The position numbers and the translations under genes were made by a program. From positions 558,001 to 622,000 of the forward strand of contig NZ_PPTH01000018.1 in NCBI RefSeq assembly GCF_002954225.1: DNA of 64,000 bases. The letters are read 5' to 3'. The notes beneath the pieces are model-generated. The model saw only the letters and a program-made list of their open reading frames with translations. It ran no database searches and had not been told where the DNA came from. This stretch comes from Arthrobacter ruber. GTDB taxonomy: Bacteria; Actinomycetota; Actinomycetes; Actinomycetales; Micrococcaceae. Shown one piece after another: positions 19,456 to 28,419 of the stretch (position 1 is its first letter; each line of letters opens with the position of its first letter).

Positions 19456-19504
19456 CCGGATGGCGGAAGGCACCCGCCGCCGGCGGGTGCCTTCCGCCAT
19501 CCGG
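19456..19504. terminator. strong hairpin between crp and the Nudix gene
   Basis: 24-base arms (19456-19479 and 19481-19504) form an almost continuous hairpin between convergent genes. Part of its right arm also belongs to a 25-base direct repeat with a 39-base period (19494-19518 and 19533-19557). Confidence 0.8.
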
Positions 19505-19557
19505 GTGGGGGTGTCAGCTGGGTGGCCTGACGCCGCCATCCGGGTGGGCGCGTCAGC
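19494..19557. repeat. 25-base direct repeat, two copies, 39-base period
   Basis: Copies at 19494-19518 and 19533-19557 agree at 23 of 25 positions. The first is part of the terminator arm and the second ends at the stop codon of the Nudix gene, so it looks like a local duplication in the shared 3' region. Confidence 0.7.
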
Positions 19558-20467
19558 GCCCCCGCTGCACCGATCCGCCCTCGGTGAGCTTGGGGCACTC
19601 GACCTGGAGCACGAGATCGCCGTCGTGCTCCTCGAGCTGCGGGTGGTACAGCTTCACCGGGCGCTTGTGGGAGAGATAGGCGATACAGCCGCGCGAGGAG
19701 CCGATCTTCTCCAGGATGATCTCGACCGCCGGCACCGCCAGCTCGCTCAGGGTGCGGCCCACCGTGTTCGGCTGGCCCACCTCGTCGCCGAGCCGGGTGG
19801 TGTCGCGGTCGGCGATCTCCTGGGCCGCCCAGCGCCACTGTCCCCAGACGCCCTTGCTCGCGAGGATGCTCGGCTCCTGGTTCACGGGCTGCGCCGCGGC
19901 GAAGTAGTGGGTGTCGAAGCGGCGGTGCGCGAAGTCGGGGGTGACCCAGTGCGAGATCGGCTTGATGAGGTCGGTCCGGACGCCGAGGCCGCGACGGCCG
20001 AGGATGTCCGCGAAGCGGCACTCGCCCTCGTTGATGGCCTCGCGCGCCTTCATCCACTCCTTCACCTGCGTGCCCTCGACGAGGGACGACGCATCGGGAC
20101 CGGCGAGCAGGACGCCGGTCTCCTCGAACAGCTCCCGGATGGCGCACAGCACGTGCCGGCGGGCCACGCGGTGGTCCTCGACGCCGAGGGTCTTCGCCCA
20201 CATCGACGGCGTGGGCCCGAACCAGCGCAGCTCGTCGTCGTCGGACTCCTCGATGCTCCCGCCCGGGAACCCGAGGACGCCCAGGGGCGACTGCCCGCGC
20301 CGGTAGGACAGGTAGGTCTCCGTGCCGATCGCGCTGTCGCGCAGGAGGACCACGGACGACGCCGGCCGGGCCTTCAGCGGTGTGCGCTCCCCGTGTTCGA
20401 TCCAGCTCTGCGCCGCCGTGCGCTGGTCCGGGGCCACAGGGAAGAACCGGGTGCTGAGACGGTCCAC
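19553..20467 (-). CDS. Nudix hydrolase with interrupted Nudix box (NUDT19/CoA-diphosphatase-like)
   Basis: 304 residues. The Nudix box is split: its start is in LGFPGGSIEESD and its catalytic end in CAIRELFEETGVLL, with roughly 25-30 extra residues between, where a normal box has seven. An insertion at this place is known from NUDT19/RP2-type enzymes that cleave CoA and acyl-CoA, so a similar nucleotide-diphosphate substrate is plausible but unproven. The GTG start at 20467 is three bases after the ridA stop, so it is the last gene of the DUF4177-ridA-Nudix operon. A putative CoA-type Nudix gene also sits beside marP in mycobacteria. Confidence 0.82.
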   Translation of the reverse strand: MDRLSTRFFPVAPDQRTAAQSWIEHGERTPLKARPASSVVLLRDSAIGTETYLSYRRGQSPLGVLGFPGGSIEESDDDELRWFGPTPSMWAKTLGVEDHRVARRHVLCAIRELFEETGVLLAGPDASSLVEGTQVKEWMKAREAINEGECRFADILGRRGLGVRTDLIKPISHWVTPDFAHRRFDTHYFAAAQPVNQEPSILASKGVWGQWRWAAQEIADRDTTRLGDEVGQPNTVGRTLSELAVPAVEIILEKIGSSRGCIAYLSHKRPVKLYHPQLEEHDGDLVLQVECPKLTEGGSVQRGR

Positions 20468-20470
20468 GGC

Positions 20471-20953
20471 CTAGACGAACTCCGCGATGACCTCGACCTC
20501 GACGGGCGAGTCGAGGGGGAGGACGGCCACGCCGACGGCGGACCGGGCATGCACCCCGGCATCACCGAGGACGGCGCCGAGCAGCTCGGACGCTCCGTTG
20601 ATCACGGCGGGCTGACCGGTGAACGAGGGATCGGATGCCACGTATCCGACGACCTTCACGATCCGCGTGATGCGGTCGAGGTCCCCGATCTGGCTCTTGA
20701 TCGCGGCGAGGGCGTTCACGGCGCAGGCGGCTGCGAGGGACGCCGCCGCTGCGGCGTCGACGTCGGCCCCGACCTTGCCCGTGGCTGTGAGTTTGCCCCC
20801 AATGAAGGGCAGCTGGCCCGAGGTGTACACGTGGCTGCCGGTGACGACGGCCGGGACGTAGGAGGCCACCGGGGGGACCACGTCGGGAAGGGCGATGCCG
20901 AGGTCCGAGAGGCGTGCCTCGACGGCGGAAACCGCCGTATCTCCAGCAGGCAC
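20471..20953 (-). CDS. RidA family protein (YjgF/YER057c/UK114)
   Basis: 160 residues, longer than the about 130 of classical RidA. RidA proteins hydrolyse reactive enamine/imine intermediates released by PLP enzymes. Visible features: YVPAVVTGSHVYTSGQLPF, the ALAAIKSQIGDLDRITRIVK helix and the C-terminal ARSAVGVAVLPLDSPVEVEV, where the Arg corresponds to the substrate-carboxylate-binding residue. The GTG start at 20953 lies two bases after the DUF4177 stop. The adjacency to marP, crp and a class A PBP is shared with mycobacteria. Confidence 0.88.
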   Translation of the reverse strand: MPAGDTAVSAVEARLSDLGIALPDVVPPVASYVPAVVTGSHVYTSGQLPFIGGKLTATGKVGADVDAAAAASLAAACAVNALAAIKSQIGDLDRITRIVKVVGYVASDPSFTGQPAVINGASELLGAVLGDAGVHARSAVGVAVLPLDSPVEVEVIAEFV

Positions 20954-20955
20954 TG

Positions 20956-21111
20956 CTAGCTCTTCTCCCTCTTGAGGTACGCCACGAGGCCGTTCCCGTC
21001 CGGTCCGGGGACCACCTGCACGAGCTCCCACCCGTCCTCGCCCCACTGGTCGAGGATCTGCTTCGTCGCATGGATGATGAGCGGAATCGTGGAGTACTCC
21101 CATTTCGTCAT
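20956..21111 (-). CDS. DUF4177 small protein
   Basis: 51 residues, opening MTKWEYSTIPLIIHATKQIL and continuing DQWGEDGWELVQVVPG to a basic tail. This is the DUF4177 pattern: a short beta-strand, helix and the WELV motif. Function unknown. First gene of the operon with ridA (2-base gap) and the Nudix gene. It probably starts a leaderless mRNA: TAGGCT lies six bases upstream of the ATG and no ribosome site is present. I recall a small conserved protein of about this size next to ridA in M. tuberculosis. Confidence 0.85.
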   Translation of the reverse strand: MTKWEYSTIPLIIHATKQILDQWGEDGWELVQVVPGPDGNGLVAYLKREKS

Positions 21112-21117
21112 GAGGAA

Positions 21118-21123
21118 AGCCTA
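21118..21123 (-). promoter_or_regulatory. -10 box for DUF4177-ridA-Nudix operon (leaderless)
   Basis: TAGGCT on the minus strand, then six bases, then the ATG at 21111. This is the TANNNT-N6-ATG layout of actinobacterial leaderless transcripts. It faces the PBP promoter only 11 bases away. Confidence 0.65.
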
Positions 21124-21134
21124 GCGCGTGCTTG

Positions 21135-21140
21135 TAAACT
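21135..21140 (+). promoter_or_regulatory. -10 box for the class A PBP gene (leaderless)
   Basis: TAAACT preceded directly by TG (extended -10 flavour), then six bases, then the ATG at 21147. GGAA two bases from the ATG is too close to act as a ribosome site. Confidence 0.65.
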
Positions 21141-21146
21141 GGAATA

Positions 21147-23450
21147 ATGGCTGCGCGCAAATCACCCCTCTTCGACACGGCAACCACCCTCGGCAAGATC
21201 ATTGCATTCCTCGGGATCAGTGGGCTCGCGGGTGTGCTCGCCGCGGGCCTCCTCGTGCCCGTGGCTGCCGCCGCGGGTACGGGCGCCTCCGCCTCCCTCC
21301 AGTTCTTCGAGGAACTGCCGGCCGAGCTGGAGCGCGAGGCACTCGCCCAGCCGACCAACATCCTGGCCGCGGACGGATCGCTCATCGCGACCCTCTACGA
21401 GGAGAACCGCCAGCCCGTCACCCTCGATCAGGTGTCCCCGTACATGAAGGACGCCCTGATCGCGATCGAGGACTACCGCTACTACGACCACGGCGGCGTG
21501 GATCTCGAGGGCATCCTCGGCGCGATCGCCAGCAACGTGTCGAGCGGCACCCAGCGCGGGGCATCGACCCTCACGCAGCAGTTCGTCACGAACACCCTGA
21601 ACGACTCGGCCCGCCAGAACGGCGGGGAGGTCACGCTCAACGGCGGCGGCAAGTCCGTCGGCGACAAGCTCCGCGAGATGAAGCTGGCCATCGCCGTCGA
21701 GAAGGAGCTCAGCAAGGACGAGATCCTCGAGGGCTACCTCAACATCGTGCAGTTCAGCGGCACGAGCTACGGTGTGCAGGCCGCGTCAAAGTACTTCTTC
21801 AGCGTGGACGCCAAGGATCTGTCCATCCCGCAGAGCGCCCTGCTGGCGGGCCTCGTCAACGGCCCGAGCTACTACAGCCCCACGGAGAACCCCGAACGGT
21901 CCCTCGAGCGGCGCAACCTCGTGCTCAACGCCATGCTCGTGCACGGCAAGATCACGCAGGAGGAGTACGACGCCGCCGTCGCCACGGATCTCGGCCTCAA
22001 TGTCACCCCGACGCTGAGCGGTTGCGTCGGCGCCGCCCAGGCCCCGTACTTCTGCGACTACGTCACGCACCTCATCCTCAACGACCCCGCCTACGGCGAG
22101 ACGGTGGAGCAGCGCAGGAAGGTGCTGAACCGGTCCGGCCTCACCATCAAAACCACGCTCGACTCCCGCGTCCAGGCGGCCGCACAGACCGCGATCAACG
22201 AGACCGCGAACCCCGACAGCACCGACGGCGCGGTGGGCCACTCCATGGTGAGCCTCGACCCCAAGACGGGGAACATCCTGTCGATGGGCCAGAACACGCG
22301 CTACATGCCCGGAGAGGCACCCGGCGACTCGGTCCTCAACTTCAACGTGGACCAGTACCAGGGCGGCGATCCCGCGAAGAGCCTCGGCGGCGTCGGCGGA
22401 TTCCAGCCCGGGTCGACCTTCAAGCCCTTCACGGTCGCCGCGTGGGTGGATTCCGGCCGCTCCCTGAACACGGCCATCGACGGCCGCAAGCGCGTCTACC
22501 CCGAGGGCGACAAGTGGCCTGCGAGCTGCCTCCCCGGCGGCTCCTACACCGTCCTCAGTGACGACGGCAAGGGCTACTCCCCGCAGAACTACGGGGACAC
22601 GAACTACGGCACTTTCACCGTCCTGCGAGGACTGGCCCAGTCCTACAACACCATCACGATGGAGACCGCCCGCCAGCTCGACATGTGCAAGATCTTCAGC
22701 ATGGCGAACGACATGGGCATCCACAACGGCAAGAGTGCCAGCGGCGAGGAGGAGAGCCTCGACGTCCTCGCGCCAGGACTCATCGGCGGCGTGCAGGACG
22801 TCGCACCGCTCTCCATGGCGACGGCGTACGGAGGATTCGCGGCCGAGGGCAGTGTCTGCCAGCCGCGGGCCATCACCGAGGTGACCGCCGCGGACGGCAC
22901 CAGCTACCCGGTAGCCCCCGTGACCTGCAAGCAGGCGATCTCCAAGGAGACCGCCCAGGGCGTCAACTACGCCACCCAGGAGGTCATCAAGAGCGGTTCG
23001 GGCCAGCTCCTCGAGTTCGGGGACATCCCCATGGCCGGCAAGACCGGCACCAACGACCAGCGCTCGCAGACCTGGTTCATGGGCTACAACTCGGGCATGG
23101 TCACCGCGAGCTGGATCGGCAACTGGAAGGAGGGCAACACCTCCCTGAGCGGCCTGCAGATCGGCGGGCGCACCTACCCGGAGATCGACGGTTCGCTGAT
23201 CGCCGCCCCGTCATGGGCACGCTTCATGCAGCAGATCCCCGGCCTGTACGTCGGCACGCCCTTCGCCAACCCTCCGGCTGCCATGATCAACGGCACCCAG
23301 CGCGGGACCAACCCCACCCGCCCCACCACACCCGCCACCCCGGGCGCCGGGACGAACACCGGTGGAACTGGCACCGGCGGTACCACCGGTGGTACCACTG
23401 GAGGAACCGGCGGCGCTGCCGGCAACAACGGCAACGGAGGCAACGGCTAG
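21147..23450 (+). CDS. class A penicillin-binding protein (PonA2-like glycosyltransferase/transpeptidase)
   Basis: 767 residues; polymerises and cross-links peptidoglycan outside the membrane. One N-terminal TM (about 15-43). The GT51 domain has IAIEDYRYYDHGGVD (catalytic Glu108), RGASTLTQQFVTN (139-150) and KDEILEGYLNIVQF. The transpeptidase domain has the SxxK motif in GSTFKPF near residue 423, SYNTITM as second motif and KTGTND near 632. The C-terminal tail (after about 720) is Pro/Thr then Gly/Thr/Asn repeats, probably wall-spanning and disordered. It lacks an obvious PASTA domain. The start is 35 bp from the divergent DUF4177 gene. The position beside a metallophosphoesterase gene matches ponA2 in mycobacteria. 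Confidence 0.93.
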   Translation: MAARKSPLFDTATTLGKIIAFLGISGLAGVLAAGLLVPVAAAAGTGASASLQFFEELPAELEREALAQPTNILAADGSLIATLYEENRQPVTLDQVSPYMKDALIAIEDYRYYDHGGVDLEGILGAIASNVSSGTQRGASTLTQQFVTNTLNDSARQNGGEVTLNGGGKSVGDKLREMKLAIAVEKELSKDEILEGYLNIVQFSGTSYGVQAASKYFFSVDAKDLSIPQSALLAGLVNGPSYYSPTENPERSLERRNLVLNAMLVHGKITQEEYDAAVATDLGLNVTPTLSGCVGAAQAPYFCDYVTHLILNDPAYGETVEQRRKVLNRSGLTIKTTLDSRVQAAAQTAINETANPDSTDGAVGHSMVSLDPKTGNILSMGQNTRYMPGEAPGDSVLNFNVDQYQGGDPAKSLGGVGGFQPGSTFKPFTVAAWVDSGRSLNTAIDGRKRVYPEGDKWPASCLPGGSYTVLSDDGKGYSPQNYGDTNYGTFTVLRGLAQSYNTITMETARQLDMCKIFSMANDMGIHNGKSASGEEESLDVLAPGLIGGVQDVAPLSMATAYGGFAAEGSVCQPRAITEVTAADGTSYPVAPVTCKQAISKETAQGVNYATQEVIKSGSGQLLEFGDIPMAGKTGTNDQRSQTWFMGYNSGMVTASWIGNWKEGNTSLSGLQIGGRTYPEIDGSLIAAPSWARFMQQIPGLYVGTPFANPPAAMINGTQRGTNPTRPTTPATPGAGTNTGGTGTGGTTGGTTGGTGGAAGNNGNGGNG

Positions 23451-23451
23451 C

Positions 23452-24399
23452 GTGAAATCGACTTCTACATCCCGGAGCGGGGCACCGCTCGGCTGGGCGG
23501 CAGGCCTCACCCTGACCACGGCGGCCGCAACCCTCGCCTACGCCTCGACCGTCGAGCGCACGCTGTACCAGGTGCGGGAGGAGACCCTCCCCATCCTCCC
23601 GCAGGGCTCCTCTCCCCTACGCGTGCTGCACCTGTCCGACATCCACATGGTCCCCGGGCAGAAGTCGAAGGCGAACTGGCTCTCCAGCCTCGCGAGCCTG
23701 AAGCCCGACCTCGTGGTCAACACGGGTGACAACCTGAGCTCCAGGAAAGCCCTGGGACCGCTGCTCGAGGCGCTGGAACCCCTCCTGGGGGTGCCGGGCG
23801 TCTTCGTTCCCGGGTCCAACGACTACTACGCCCCCGTGTTCAAGAACCCGCTGCGGTACTTCGCCGGCCCGTCCATCGCGCCGAAGGCGTCGGAGCCCCA
23901 GGACCTCCCGTGGGCGGACATGTTCAGCGCCTTCGGTGCTGCCGGCTGGGTGGACCTGACCAACCGGGCGCAGTCCGTCGGCTTCGGAGGCCTCCGCATC
24001 GACTTCACCGGTGTGGACGATCCGCACCTGGGCCGTGACCGCTATGTGCCCTACCCCGCGGGCAGCAGCACCTCCGCCGAGGCGCCCCACATCCGGGTGG
24101 CCGTGGCACACGCCCCCTACCAGCGCGTGCTGGACTACTTCACCGACGGCGGAGCGGACCTGATCCTCGCCGGCCACACGCACGGCGGCCAGGTGTGCGT
24201 GCCCGGCTACGGTGCCCTGGTCAGCAACTGCGACCTGCCCACCTGGCGGGCTCGCGGGCTCACGCAGTGGGAGCACGACGGCCGCTCCGTGCCGCTCAAC
24301 GTCTCGGCCGGCATCGGGACATCGCGTTTCGCGCCGATCCGGTTCGCCTGCCGGCCGGAAGCCGTGCTCCTGACGCTTACCCCCCGGAGCGCGCGTTAG
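23452..24399 (+). CDS. membrane-anchored metallophosphoesterase
   Basis: 315 residues. One N-terminal TM/signal anchor (about 12-30) precedes a calcineurin-like phosphoesterase domain. Metal ligands: LHLSDIHM (DxH), VNTGDNLS (GD), GSNDYY (GN[D/H] variant), VAHAP (H) and LAGHTHGGQ (GHxH). The active site would face outside if the TM is a signal anchor. The GTG start is two bases after the PBP stop and GGAGG lies ten bases upstream, so the two genes are coupled; this pairing also occurs in mycobacteria. The substrate is unknown, possibly a wall or lipid phosphoester. Confidence 0.88.
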   Translation: MKSTSTSRSGAPLGWAAGLTLTTAAATLAYASTVERTLYQVREETLPILPQGSSPLRVLHLSDIHMVPGQKSKANWLSSLASLKPDLVVNTGDNLSSRKALGPLLEALEPLLGVPGVFVPGSNDYYAPVFKNPLRYFAGPSIAPKASEPQDLPWADMFSAFGAAGWVDLTNRAQSVGFGGLRIDFTGVDDPHLGRDRYVPYPAGSSTSAEAPHIRVAVAHAPYQRVLDYFTDGGADLILAGHTHGGQVCVPGYGALVSNCDLPTWRARGLTQWEHDGRSVPLNVSAGIGTSRFAPIRFACRPEAVLLTLTPRSAR

Positions 24400-24427
24400 C
24401 CACTGCTTCCTGCTTCTTCGGATTCCC

Positions 24428-24446
24428 GTAACGTGATCGGCGTTAC
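24428..24446. promoter_or_regulatory. inverted repeat upstream of ABC exporter operon
   Basis: GTAACG (24428-24433) and CGTTAC (24441-24446) flank seven bases. A candidate -10 TAGGAT lies at 24460-24465, so this repeat falls in the -35 to -10 region and may be an operator. No regulator gene is adjacent. Confidence 0.4.
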
Positions 24447-24510
24447 AGCCCTGCTGGCCTAGGATGGTTGCTGAGGGACACCAACCACCATCGATCACCG
24501 AAGAGATGGC

Positions 24511-26346
24511 ATGAAGCACCAGAACACACTGCGGGAATCGCTCGGGCGGCTCTATCCGCACGTCCGCCCCATCCTTCCGCGACTCCTCCTCGGCCTGCTC
24601 TGCGCCCTCGGCGCGAGCGTCATGGCCCTCGCCATCCCCCAGGTGCTGCGCATCCTCATCAACGACGCGCTGGCCGAGGGCGGCTCCGCCCGCACCGTCT
24701 GGATCGCGTCCGGCGTCGTGCTGCTCCTGGGGGTCCTCGAGGCCGCCTTCGTGGCGCTGCGCCGCCAGTTCGTCATCACACCGGCGACGGCTGTGGAGAC
24801 GAACATGCGCACCTCGTTCTACCGGCACCTGCAGGACCTGACGGTCGAGTTCCACGACCGCTGGGGCAGCGGCCAGCTCCTCTCCCGCGCCATGAGCGAC
24901 CTCAACCTGATGCGGCGCTGGATGGCCTTCGGCCTCATCATGCTCGTGGTGACCTCGCTGACCGTGGTGATGGGCGTCGTCGTCATGTTCTTCATGAGCT
25001 GGGTCTTGGCCCTGATCTTCGTCGCGGCCGCCGTGCCGCTCATGGTCTACGGCTACCGTTTCCGTACGTCCTACAGCCGTGTCTCCCGCAAGAGCCAGGA
25101 CCAGGCCGGCGACCTCGCGACGACGGTCGAGGAGTCGGTGCACGGCATCCGCGTGCTGAAGGCGTTCGGTCGCAGCGGCGAGGCCCTGGAGGACTTCGAG
25201 GAGCAGGCCGAGGAACTGCGCCGGACCGAGATCTTCAAGGCGCGGTCCCTCGCGAACTTCTCCATGATCGTCACCCTGCTGCCGGAGCTCGCGCTCGGTG
25301 CGTCCCTCGTCGTCGGGATCACCCTCGCGGCGAGCGGTGACGTCTCCATCGGCGCGCTCGTGGCCTTCTTCGCCACGGCGGCAGCGGTGGCGGGTCCCGT
25401 GGAGTTCATCGGCCCTCTGCTGGCCATGACGTTCACGGCGAAGACGGCCATCGACCGGCACTACGAGGTCATGGAGTCGGAGAACACCATCACCGATCCG
25501 GCGTCGCCCGTGCACCTCCGGGCACCCCGGGGCGACCTGGTGTTCGACGCCGTCCACTTCCGCTACCCCGACGCACAGGACGACGCCGGCGACGTCCTCG
25601 ACGGCATCGACCTGCGGCTGCGGGCCGGCGAGACCATGGCGCTCGTCGGCGTCACGGGCTGCGGCAAGAGCACCCTGCTCCAGCTCGTCCCGCGCCTGTA
25701 CGACGTCACGTCAGGCAGCATCAGCATCGACGGCGTGGACCTGCGCGCCCTCACGCTCGGGGAGCTGCGCACGCTCGTCGCCGTCGCGTTCGAGGACACC
25801 ACGCTGTTCTCGAACTCCGTGCGCGACAACGTGCTCATGGGCTCCGACGCCACCGGCGCGGACGCCGAGAGGATCCTCGCCGAGGCGCTCGATGTGGCGC
25901 AGGCCCAGTTCGCCCACGAGCTGCCCGACGGGCTCGACACCCTCATCGGCGAGGAGGGGCTCAGCCTCTCCGGCGGCCAGCGCCAGCGCATCGCCCTCGC
26001 ACGCGCGATCGCCGCCCAGCCCACGGTGCTCGTCCTCGACGACCCGCTCTCGGCGCTCGATGTCGCCACGGAGGAACGCGTCTCGGAGGGGCTGCGCGCG
26101 GTGCTCACCACCACCACGACGCTCATCGTCGCACACCGGCCCTCCACGGTGGCCCTGGCGGACCGGGTGGCGCTGCTGCAGGACGGGCGGGTGGCCGATG
26201 TCGGGACGCACTCCGAACTGCTCGCCCGCAACGACCACTACCGCTACGTCATCGCGAGCCTCGACGACGAGGAGATCGCGCAGCTGGGACGCACCGTCCC
26301 GCCCCTGCAGCAACCCGCGCACGACGACGAGGAGGCGCTGGCATGA
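24511..26346 (+). CDS. heterodimeric ABC exporter, subunit with degenerate Walker B
   Basis: 611-residue half-transporter: six TM segments (about 20-310), then an ABC ATPase domain (about 335-585). Walker [10 protein letters not shown] near residue 381 and signature LSLSGGQRQ near 485 are normal. Walker B reads [12 protein letters not shown]: the catalytic Glu after the Walker B Asp is Asp. The H-loop His is present (IVAHRPSTV). With the partner's atypical signature this defines a degenerate ATP site, as in TM287/288- or BmrCD-type heterodimers. It overlaps the next gene by 4 bases (ATGA). Substrate unknown; lipid, drug or peptide are all possible. Confidence 0.92.
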   Translation: MKHQNTLRESLGRLYPHVRPILPRLLLGLLCALGASVMALAIPQVLRILINDALAEGGSARTVWIASGVVLLLGVLEAAFVALRRQFVITPATAVETNMRTSFYRHLQDLTVEFHDRWGSGQLLSRAMSDLNLMRRWMAFGLIMLVVTSLTVVMGVVVMFFMSWVLALIFVAAAVPLMVYGYRFRTSYSRVSRKSQDQAGDLATTVEESVHGIRVLKAFGRSGEALEDFEEQAEELRRTEIFKARSLANFSMIVTLLPELALGASLVVGITLAASGDVSIGALVAFFATAAAVAGPVEFIGPLLAMTFTAKTAIDRHYEVMESENTITDPASPVHLRAPRGDLVFDAVHFRYPDAQDDAGDVLDGIDLRLRAGETMALVGVTGCGKSTLLQLVPRLYDVTSGSISIDGVDLRALTLGELRTLVAVAFEDTTLFSNSVRDNVLMGSDATGADAERILAEALDVAQAQFAHELPDGLDTLIGEEGLSLSGGQRQRIALARAIAAQPTVLVLDDPLSALDVATEERVSEGLRAVLTTTTTLIVAHRPSTVALADRVALLQDGRVADVGTHSELLARNDHYRYVIASLDDEEIAQLGRTVPPLQQPAHDDEEALA

Positions 26347-28199
26347 GCCGCACCACGGCAGCAACGGGCGGGGCGCCGAAGGACGGAGCCGGCACCACCT
26401 CCGCCGGCGTGCTCAACGAGGACGACGTCCTGCTCGACCGGGCGCAGAGCAGGTCGGTCCGCTCGCGGTCCTTCCGGCTCCTGGGTTCCCTCATCCGGCC
26501 CAACCGCCGGCAGTTCGTCTGGACCGTCCTGCTGGTCGTGATCTCGCAGGCGGCCCGTGTGGCCGGACCGGCGATCATCGCGCTCGGCATCGACCGCGCC
26601 CTGCCCGCCCTGATCGCGGGCGATCCGCTCCTGCTGTGGGTGGCCGGCGGGACGTACTTCCTCGCCGCCGTGCTCGCCTCCGTGCTGACCGCGGGCTATG
26701 TCCGCGCGACGGCGCAGCTCAGCCAGGCCATGCTGCTGGACCTGCGCCTGCGGGTGTTCCGTCATACCCAGCGGCTGAGCCTCGAGTTCCACGAGAAGTA
26801 CACCTCGGGGCGCATCATCTCCCGCCAGACCTCGGACCTCGAGGCCCTGCGCGAACTGCTGGACTCGGGCGTCAGCTCCCTGGCCTCGGGCGCCATCTTC
26901 ATGCTCTTCACGGCGGCCACGATCTTCGCCCTGGACTGGCGGACCGGCTTCCTCATCCTCGCCGCCGCCGTGCCCATGTTCCTCCTGGCACGCTGGTACC
27001 AGAAGCACTCCCAGATCGCGTACCGCGAGTCCCGGGTGGTGTCGGCGAAGCTGATCGTCCACTTCATCGAGACGATGACCGGCATCCGCGCCGTCAAGGC
27101 CTTCCGTCGCGAGGCGGTCAACGCCCGGCGCTACGACGACCTCGCGGAGGACTACCGCAGGGTCACCGTCCGCTCCATCAACCTCAACGGCGTCTTCCAG
27201 CCCGGCCTCGTGCTGATCGGCAACGTGACCGTCGCCGTCGTGCTGGTGTCCGGCGGTTTCCGGGTGCTCGGCGGCACGCTCGAGGTGGGTGCCCTCCTGG
27301 CCCTGCTGCTCTACAGCAAGCGCTTCTTCCAGCCCGTGGACCAGATGGCCATGTTCTACAACTCGTTCCAGTCGGCCGCCGCGGCACTCGAGAAGGTCTC
27401 GGGCCTGCTCGAGGAGGTCCCCACCGTCCGGCCCCCGAAGCACCCGGTGTCCCTGCCGCACCCTCGCGGTGCCGTCGAGTTCCACGACGTCTCGTTCCGG
27501 TACGGGAACGGCCCGGTGGTGCTGCCCATCATGGACCTGGCCATCGGTGCCGGACAGACCGTCGCCCTCGTGGGCCAGACGGGTGCCGGCAAGTCCACGC
27601 TGGCCAAGCTGATCGCGCGTTTCTACGACGTGTCCGAGGGCAGCCTGACGCTCGACGGCGTGGACCTGCGGGACCTCGCCCCGAAGGACCTGCGGCGCGC
27701 CGTCGTCATGGTGACACAGGAGGCGTTCCTCTTCAGCGGATCCGTGGCGGACAACATCGCCCTCGGCAAGCCCGAGGCGAGCCGTGAGGAGATCGTCGCG
27801 GCTGCGCGGGCCGTCGGAGCCGAGAAATTCATCCTCGACCTGCCGGAGGGCTTCGACACGGACGTGAACAAGCGCGGCGGCCGTGTCTCGGCCGGGCAGC
27901 GGCAGCTCATCAGCTTCGCCCGCGCGTTCCTCGCCGACCCGGCGGTCCTGATCCTCGACGAGGCGACGTCGTCGCTCGACATCCCGAGCGAGCGCCTGGT
28001 GCAGGAGGGCCTCCAGAAGCTCCTCGGCAACCGGACGGCCCTGATCATCGCGCACCGGCTCTCCACCGTGGCGATCGCGGACCGCGTGCTCGTGGTGCAC
28101 GGCGGCGAGGTGGTGGAGGACGGCACGCCTGCCGAGCTGATCGGCGGGACGGGCCGTTTCGCGACCCTTCATGCGGCGTGGAAGGACTCCCTGGTGTGA
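26343..28199 (+). CDS. heterodimeric ABC exporter, subunit with intact Walker B and atypical signature
   Basis: 618 residues: N-terminal extension (1-45), six TM segments (about 55-335) and an ATPase domain (about 370-615). Walker [10 protein letters not shown] near residue 411 and Walker [14 protein letters not shown] with catalytic Glu are canonical, but the signature is RVSAGQRQ (second Gly of SGGQ... replaced by Ala at its first position). Its Walker motifs plus the partner's intact LSGGQ form the one competent ATP site; its own SAGQ pairs with the partner's Asp-for-Glu site. The H-loop is present (IIAHRLSTV). Translationally coupled to the preceding half-transporter. Confidence 0.92.
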   Translation: MSRTTAATGGAPKDGAGTTSAGVLNEDDVLLDRAQSRSVRSRSFRLLGSLIRPNRRQFVWTVLLVVISQAARVAGPAIIALGIDRALPALIAGDPLLLWVAGGTYFLAAVLASVLTAGYVRATAQLSQAMLLDLRLRVFRHTQRLSLEFHEKYTSGRIISRQTSDLEALRELLDSGVSSLASGAIFMLFTAATIFALDWRTGFLILAAAVPMFLLARWYQKHSQIAYRESRVVSAKLIVHFIETMTGIRAVKAFRREAVNARRYDDLAEDYRRVTVRSINLNGVFQPGLVLIGNVTVAVVLVSGGFRVLGGTLEVGALLALLLYSKRFFQPVDQMAMFYNSFQSAAAALEKVSGLLEEVPTVRPPKHPVSLPHPRGAVEFHDVSFRYGNGPVVLPIMDLAIGAGQTVALVGQTGAGKSTLAKLIARFYDVSEGSLTLDGVDLRDLAPKDLRRAVVMVTQEAFLFSGSVADNIALGKPEASREEIVAAARAVGAEKFILDLPEGFDTDVNKRGGRVSAGQRQLISFARAFLADPAVLILDEATSSLDIPSERLVQEGLQKLLGNRTALIIAHRLSTVAIADRVLVVHGGEVVEDGTPAELIGGTGRFATLHAAWKDSLV

Positions 28200-28236
28200 G
28201 CTCCGGGCCCGGTTTTCCTCGCCGCTGATCCTCGGC

Positions 28237-28242
28237 TATCCT
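28237..28242 (+). promoter_or_regulatory. possible -10 for tRNA-Pro
   Basis: TATCCT with TTTTCC 18 bases upstream, about 45 bases before the tRNA. Plausible but the -35 is poor. Confidence 0.3.
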
Positions 28243-28286
28243 TGGACAGTTGCGGTTCGGGTGGTTCGGCCTTCCGGGTGCAGCAT

Positions 28287-28363
<77 letters not shown>

Positions 28364-28365
28364 TC

Positions 28366-28405
28366 TGGAAGAGGCCCGCCGGCAGCAGCCGGCGGGCCTC
28401 TTCCA
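28366..28405. terminator. terminator after tRNA-Pro, shared with convergent gene
   Basis: 18-base arms (28366-28383 and 28388-28405) with loop AGCA, three bases after the tRNA and fifteen before the stop codon of the convergent secreted protein gene. Confidence 0.85.
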
Positions 28406-28419
28406 TGTCCCGGCTGCCG

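Noticed and set aside
17340..20201. A 953-residue minus-strand frame spanning marP and crp
   Set aside because: Its upstream part is antisense to crp and has no family features; marP has its own GTG with a ribosome site at 18539.
23290..23450. Gly/Thr repeat at the end of the PBP considered as a separate repeat element or frameshift
   Set aside because: It is in frame, ends at the normal stop before the coupled phosphoesterase gene, and fits a disordered wall-spanning tail.
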